DNA of 64,000 nucleotides, taken from contig CALBBQ010000014.1 of the NCBI GenBank assembly GCA_937926785.1, positions 1 to 64,000 of the forward strand. The letters run 5' to 3'. The stretch comes from an uncultured Bacteroidales bacterium. Lineage in GTDB: Bacteria > Bacteroidota > Bacteroidia > Bacteroidales > Tenuifilaceae. Both the position numbers and the translations under genes were made by a program. Below are positions 61,054 to 64,000 of this stretch, piece by piece (position 1 is the first letter of the stretch; the number at the start of each line of letters is the position of its first letter). Below the pieces are notes generated by a model, which ran no database searches, was not told the origin of the DNA, and saw only the letters and a program-made list of their open reading frames with translations.

Positions 61054-61735
61054 GAAACGGCCCAGTGTGGTTAAGCTCAAACCGGATGTAGGTAATGGGC
61101 AACCCTTGCTCCAGAAATTGCTGTTCGTAAAATGTTTTGATGCCCAGTATGGGGTCATCGTTTACATCGGCGTAAAGGTCGGCGGTACAAACCTGCATGT
61201 GAAGGTTGTTCTGCTCAACCAGCGAACGAGTGTAGCTGTGAAGAAGCTGACTATCGGTTTTAAGGTGTATGATTGCACCTTGTTTCAGAAACTGCACATA
61301 GCTGTTCAGGAAACGACTTGATGTGAGCCGTTTGGTGGCTTTTGATGGGCGGGGTTGCGGGTCGGGGAATGTAACCCATATTTCATCTACCTCACCCGGT
61401 GCAAAGAACGATTTGATATGCTCAATTCGGGTACGAATAAATCCCACATTGGTTAAGCCCTCCTCAATGGCTGTTTTGGCTCCACGCCACATGCGGGCAC
61501 CTTTAATATCGATTCCAATGAAATTTTTTTCTGGGAACATGCGGGCAAGCCCCACGGTGTACTCCCCTTTGCCGCATCCCAGCTCCACGACCAAGGGGTT
61601 CTGGTTCCTGAAGAATTGCGACCGCCAGTTACCCTTTAAATGGTAATCGCGATTGAATACCTCGTCGAACGAGGGTTGCACCAGATTTTGAAACGTTTCG
61701 TTCTCGGCAAACCGTCGTAGTTTGTTCTTTCCCAC
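61031..61735 (-). CDS. trmB: tRNA (guanosine(46)-N7)-methyltransferase
   Basis: TrmB methylates G46 in the variable loop of tRNAs. The 234 residues contain the SAM motif VVELGCGKGEYTVGLA, FIGIDIKGARMWRGAK, and the catalytic IWVTFPDPQPRPSKATKRLT. It follows gldH by 14 bp and overlaps the ATL gene. Confidence 0.95.
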   Translation of the reverse strand: MGKNKLRRFAENETFQNLVQPSFDEVFNRDYHLKGNWRSQFFRNQNPLVVELGCGKGEYTVGLARMFPEKNFIGIDIKGARMWRGAKTAIEEGLTNVGFIRTRIEHIKSFFAPGEVDEIWVTFPDPQPRPSKATKRLTSSRFLNSYVQFLKQGAIIHLKTDSQLLHSYTRSLVEQNNLHMQVCTADLYADVNDDPILGIKTFYEQQFLEQGLPITYIRFELNHTGPFHEPVIKS

Positions 61736-61749
61736 TTGTTAAGGTCTAA

Positions 61750-62229
61750 TTACTTTTGATTAGCGCTCAACTCCATTCGAAATCCAACTTCGGAAACCCC
61801 TTTAAGCTCATCGACCCGCATGCCCTGCTGTATGGTAACCAGGTACTCACCGGTTGCTCCAAACCGAACATTCTGCCGGTAAAGAAAACGGTTATCGCGG
61901 ATTGCCCCTTTGCCTTTACCCAACCATTTTCCATGGTCGTCGGCCAGCATGCATTCCATAGTGTCGCGTATGGACGCGCCATTTGGAGCAGTTATATCGA
62001 TGAAGAGGTAAAGGTTCTGAAAAGGGTAATCTGTTGTATTCCTAAGGTTTACAAATAGATTGTAATACGTTAAGGTATCGGCAATGGGTATGCGAAAGCT
62101 GGCAACGCTATCGGTATGCCATTCTTCATGAGGGATGGAAACGTATCCGTTATACACGTAGCTATCGCTGCATGACATCTGGGTTAACGCAATAGTTGCA
62201 AGGATTAAGGCTGATTTAGGCATTTTCAT
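61750..62229 (-). CDS. gldH: Gliding motility lipoprotein GldH
   Basis: GldH is an outer-membrane lipoprotein needed for gliding in Flavobacteria; non-gliding relatives keep it. This 159-residue protein has the lipoprotein signal LILATIALTQMSC (Cys near residue 20). It then has YNGYVSIPHEEWHTDSVASF and DTLTYYNLFVNLRNTTDYPF, which are characteristic. The start at 62229 overlaps the end of ricT by 14 bp; a second ATG at 62223 is possible. The ricT-gldH order is common in the phylum. Confidence 0.9.
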   Translation of the reverse strand: MKMPKSALILATIALTQMSCSDSYVYNGYVSIPHEEWHTDSVASFRIPIADTLTYYNLFVNLRNTTDYPFQNLYLFIDITAPNGASIRDTMECMLADDHGKWLGKGKGAIRDNRFLYRQNVRFGATGEYLVTIQQGMRVDELKGVSEVGFRMELSANQK

Positions 62230-63379
62230 CCCTTTTCCCTCCTTTGGGTTTTTTGTGAAAACGACGTTTTTTGCTTTGTGATTTCGATTTCTTATCGAAT
62301 CGGGTAATGCTATTTTCCTCCAAACCGTCGGTAAAGTCAATTTTGCTTGCCGGAGTAATATCTTCGACTGATGATTCAAACAGCTTGGCAACTTTGATGC
62401 CCCTTTTGTTCAGCTCAATGATCTCTTTAACCCGTTCCACAGAAACCTCAACCAGGTTGACCGATGAGGTGGGGTCGGTGCCAAACCACATGCTGCGCTT
62501 GAAAATATCTGTTTTAAAATGGAAATAGGTGGCATCCTTAGTCTCGAGTTGAACGTTGGTATCGGGAAAGTCCTTTCGGGCATCCACGTAGCTATCCAGC
62601 TCATAGTTCAGGCAGCATTTTAGCTTCCCGCACTGTCCGGCAAGCTTTTGCGGATTAAGAGAAATTTCCTGAACCTTTGCGGAGTTAGTTGTAACTGAGG
62701 CGAACTGGGCTATCCATGTAGAGCAGCAGAGTTCACGTCCGCAAGTACCAATGCCGCCAATGCGGCCTGCTTCCTGCCGAGCTCCAATCTGGCGCATCTC
62801 AACCCGTATCTTAAACTCCTCAGCCAAAACCTTAATGAGCTCACGGAAATCGACACGCTCGTCGGCAATGTAGTAGAAAATTGCTTTGGTCTTGTCGCCC
62901 TGATACTCCACATCGCCAATCTTCATGTCGAGCTTAAGGTTTTCGGCAATCTTGCGCGAACGGATCATGGTGTCATGTTCAAGCGCCATAGCCTCCACCC
63001 ATTTCTCAATGTCGGCTTTTTTGGCCCGTCGGTAAATTTTTTTGAACTCAGTATTTTTGAGGTCAATACCCATGCGTTTCATCTGGCGCTCTACCAGCCA
63101 GCCGGTAAGCGATACTACTCCTATATCGTGACCGGGCGAGGCCTCAACTGCTACCACATCGCCTTTTTGAAGGTTCAGGTGGTTCACGTTCAGGTAAAAC
63201 CCCTTTCGGGTGTTTTTGAACTGTACCTCAACAATATCGTAGGTTTGCAGAGTTTTGGGCAAGTCAGCCACCCAGTCGTATGTTGCCAGCTTTGAGCAAC
63301 AGTTGGCCGTGCATGTGCTGTGGTCGGAAACTTCGTTTACCTGTATCTCTGTGCCCCTTGGGGTATATATTTTTTCCAT
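62216..63379 (-). CDS. ricT: PSP1 domain protein RicT
   Basis: RicT belongs to the PSP1 family; in Bacillus it joins RicA and RicF in a Fe-S-containing complex that affects RNA maturation. The 387 residues hold cysteine-rich clusters CTANCCS near residue 23, GTCGRELCCSTW near 212 and CGKLKCCLNYELD near 248, which are likely metal ligands. The tail is a strongly basic region (KSKSQSKKRRFHKKPKGGKR). It is read from its own promoter, with holB upstream. Confidence 0.92.
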   Translation of the reverse strand: MEKIYTPRGTEIQVNEVSDHSTCTANCCSKLATYDWVADLPKTLQTYDIVEVQFKNTRKGFYLNVNHLNLQKGDVVAVEASPGHDIGVVSLTGWLVERQMKRMGIDLKNTEFKKIYRRAKKADIEKWVEAMALEHDTMIRSRKIAENLKLDMKIGDVEYQGDKTKAIFYYIADERVDFRELIKVLAEEFKIRVEMRQIGARQEAGRIGGIGTCGRELCCSTWIAQFASVTTNSAKVQEISLNPQKLAGQCGKLKCCLNYELDSYVDARKDFPDTNVQLETKDATYFHFKTDIFKRSMWFGTDPTSSVNLVEVSVERVKEIIELNKRGIKVAKLFESSVEDITPASKIDFTDGLEENSITRFDKKSKSQSKKRRFHKKPKGGKRDENA

Positions 63380-63401
63380 AACGGTATCAATCTGGTAGCT
63401 G

Positions 63402-63430
63402 CAAAGTTAGCTAATAATACGGAAAACCAA
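63402..63430 (-). promoter_or_regulatory. Promoter of the ricT-gldH-trmB-ATL run
   Basis: On the minus strand TTG (63430-63428) is followed after 18 nt by TAACTTTG (63409-63402), matching the Bacteroidota consensus, in the gap between holB and ricT. Confidence 0.65.
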
Positions 63431-63434
63431 CCGC

Positions 63435-64000
63435 CTATGTTTGCGTGGCCGGACCAATATGTTTAGCAAGCTGCAAAGCCATGCTGGCAAAGGTTATCTG
63501 AGGATTACCGTTTTGAGCAATGCACTCGTAGGCATGGGCAAGGGTTTTAGTAACCTGATTGACGTTGGCAATTCCAAGGAAAGGCGAAAACTTTTTACCG
63601 AATTCAGACTCTTCGCCCATCAGGTAGGAAATGTCATCGAGCCCCAGGTTAAGCATCAGGCTTTCGCGGGTAAGCTTTAGCGCGTAGGAAAGAAACTCTT
63701 TCTGCTCCTCACGGCCAAGACGCGATATGTCATCAACCCAATCGAGCAGGTCGGGGTAGCGCTTGGCATAGCATAACCTCATCAGGTTACGGTATTGCTC
63801 AAAGTAATCGTTTGTATTGTGCCGGGTTAGCCTAAGCGCCTCGTGGTAGCTACCATTCGATACTTTACCGATATCCCTTGCCCGGTCGGGGGTAATGCCC
63901 AATCGTTCGGTTAGGGCAATGGCTATAGCGCTGGCGCTGAGCGGTGGAACAAAAACCTGTTGGGTTCGCGACAGGATAGTCTTAAGTATAAGGTTTGGGT
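63435..64000 (-). CDS. holB: DNA polymerase III delta' subunit, partial (C-terminal part)
   Basis: The frame is open to the right edge and ends at 63435, giving about 188 residues of the C-terminal region. The visible start ILKTILSRTQQVFVPPLS is the clamp-loader delta' segment after the AAA+ core, followed by ITPDRARDIGKVSNGSYHEA and a helical collar domain. Delta' helps load the sliding clamp at the replication fork. The N-terminal ATPase-like part lies outside the window. Confidence 0.85.
   Translation of the reverse strand, partial: PNLILKTILSRTQQVFVPPLSASAIAIALTERLGITPDRARDIGKVSNGSYHEALRLTRHNTNDYFEQYRNLMRLCYAKRYPDLLDWVDDISRLGREEQKEFLSYALKLTRESLMLNLGLDDISYLMGEESEFGKKFSPFLGIANVNQVTKTLAHAYECIAQNGNPQITFASMALQLAKHIGPATQT

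Noticed and set aside
1..64000. Search for CRISPR arrays, insertion sequences, phage genes and restriction or defence islands
   Set aside because: No spaced direct repeats, transposases, integrases, phage structural genes or known defence genes are seen. The only repeats are inside two surface-protein genes.

Overview
The window is a dense chromosomal segment of a Bacteroidota bacterium, probably Bacteroidales/Marinilabiliales-like. Supporting signs are a type IX secretion C-terminal sorting domain, GldH, the order sigma-54 regulator-lptE-TPR protein-secG, DUF3098, RicT/PSP1, a FISUMP-domain lipoprotein-like protein, and promoters of the phylum type (TTG about 18-21 nt before TAnnTTTG). There is no rRNA, CRISPR array, prophage or insertion sequence. 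One tRNA (Gln, UUG) is present. No gene-free stretch exceeds 300 bp.

Layout. 1-97: left-edge ORF fragment. 223-9135 (+): dapD; split transketolase with a divergent methylglyoxal synthase between its halves; an ECF sigma / membrane protein / Spy-like trio; a SiaC-family protein; sufE and a DUF59 protein; a DMT permease coupled to an S41 protease lipoprotein; ruvC. 13778-9191 (-): sigma-54 activator, lptE, AT-hook/TPR protein, secG, DUF1573 protein, aminotransferase. 15791-13902 (-): two tandem sulfotransferases. 15961-21438 (+): an 1825-residue T9SS-exported adhesin-like protein. 23809-21483 (-): cNMP-binding histidine kinase translationally coupled to a glycosyltransferase. 23963-26254 (+): Cache-HAMP-GAF-PAS sensor without an output domain. 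27253-29785 (+): PspC / PadR / PspC operon behind a perfect 21-bp palindrome. 29860: tRNA-Gln. 34131-29975 (-): MBOAT plus two SGNH proteins, a polysaccharide O-acetylation module. 34269-37164 (+): ArsC-like, double-CAP protein, fumarase. 45103-37226 (-): glyS, yfhO, ftsX, DUF3098, uppP, truB, then queA from its own promoter. 45247-50130: YfiR-type histidine kinase convergent and overlapping with a stand-alone receiver, then a FISUMP protein with KGAKGGFAVGGLTG repeats. 51435-50314 (-): MCP. 51507-53569: two divergent glycosyltransferases. 64000-53658 (-): partial holB; ricT, gldH, trmB and an alkyltransferase-like protein; mrp and nifU; hisS, hutH and kdsB; an M28 peptidase.

How the genes fit together. 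Much of the window serves the cell envelope and surface: LPS (lptE, kdsB), undecaprenyl recycling (uppP), division (ftsX), secretion and gliding (secG, gldH, T9SS cargo), and polysaccharide assembly and decoration (glycosyltransferases, sulfotransferases, MBOAT/SGNH). Several sensors sit among these genes. Central housekeeping (fumarase, transketolase, tRNA modification, Fe-S assembly) is interspersed. The most promising oddities are the Asp-to-Tyr methylglyoxal synthase homologue, the PadR/PspC operon with its palindrome, the KGAKGGFAVGGLTG repeat protein, the mosaic MCP, and the near-identical 225-bp repeats in the giant T9SS protein.
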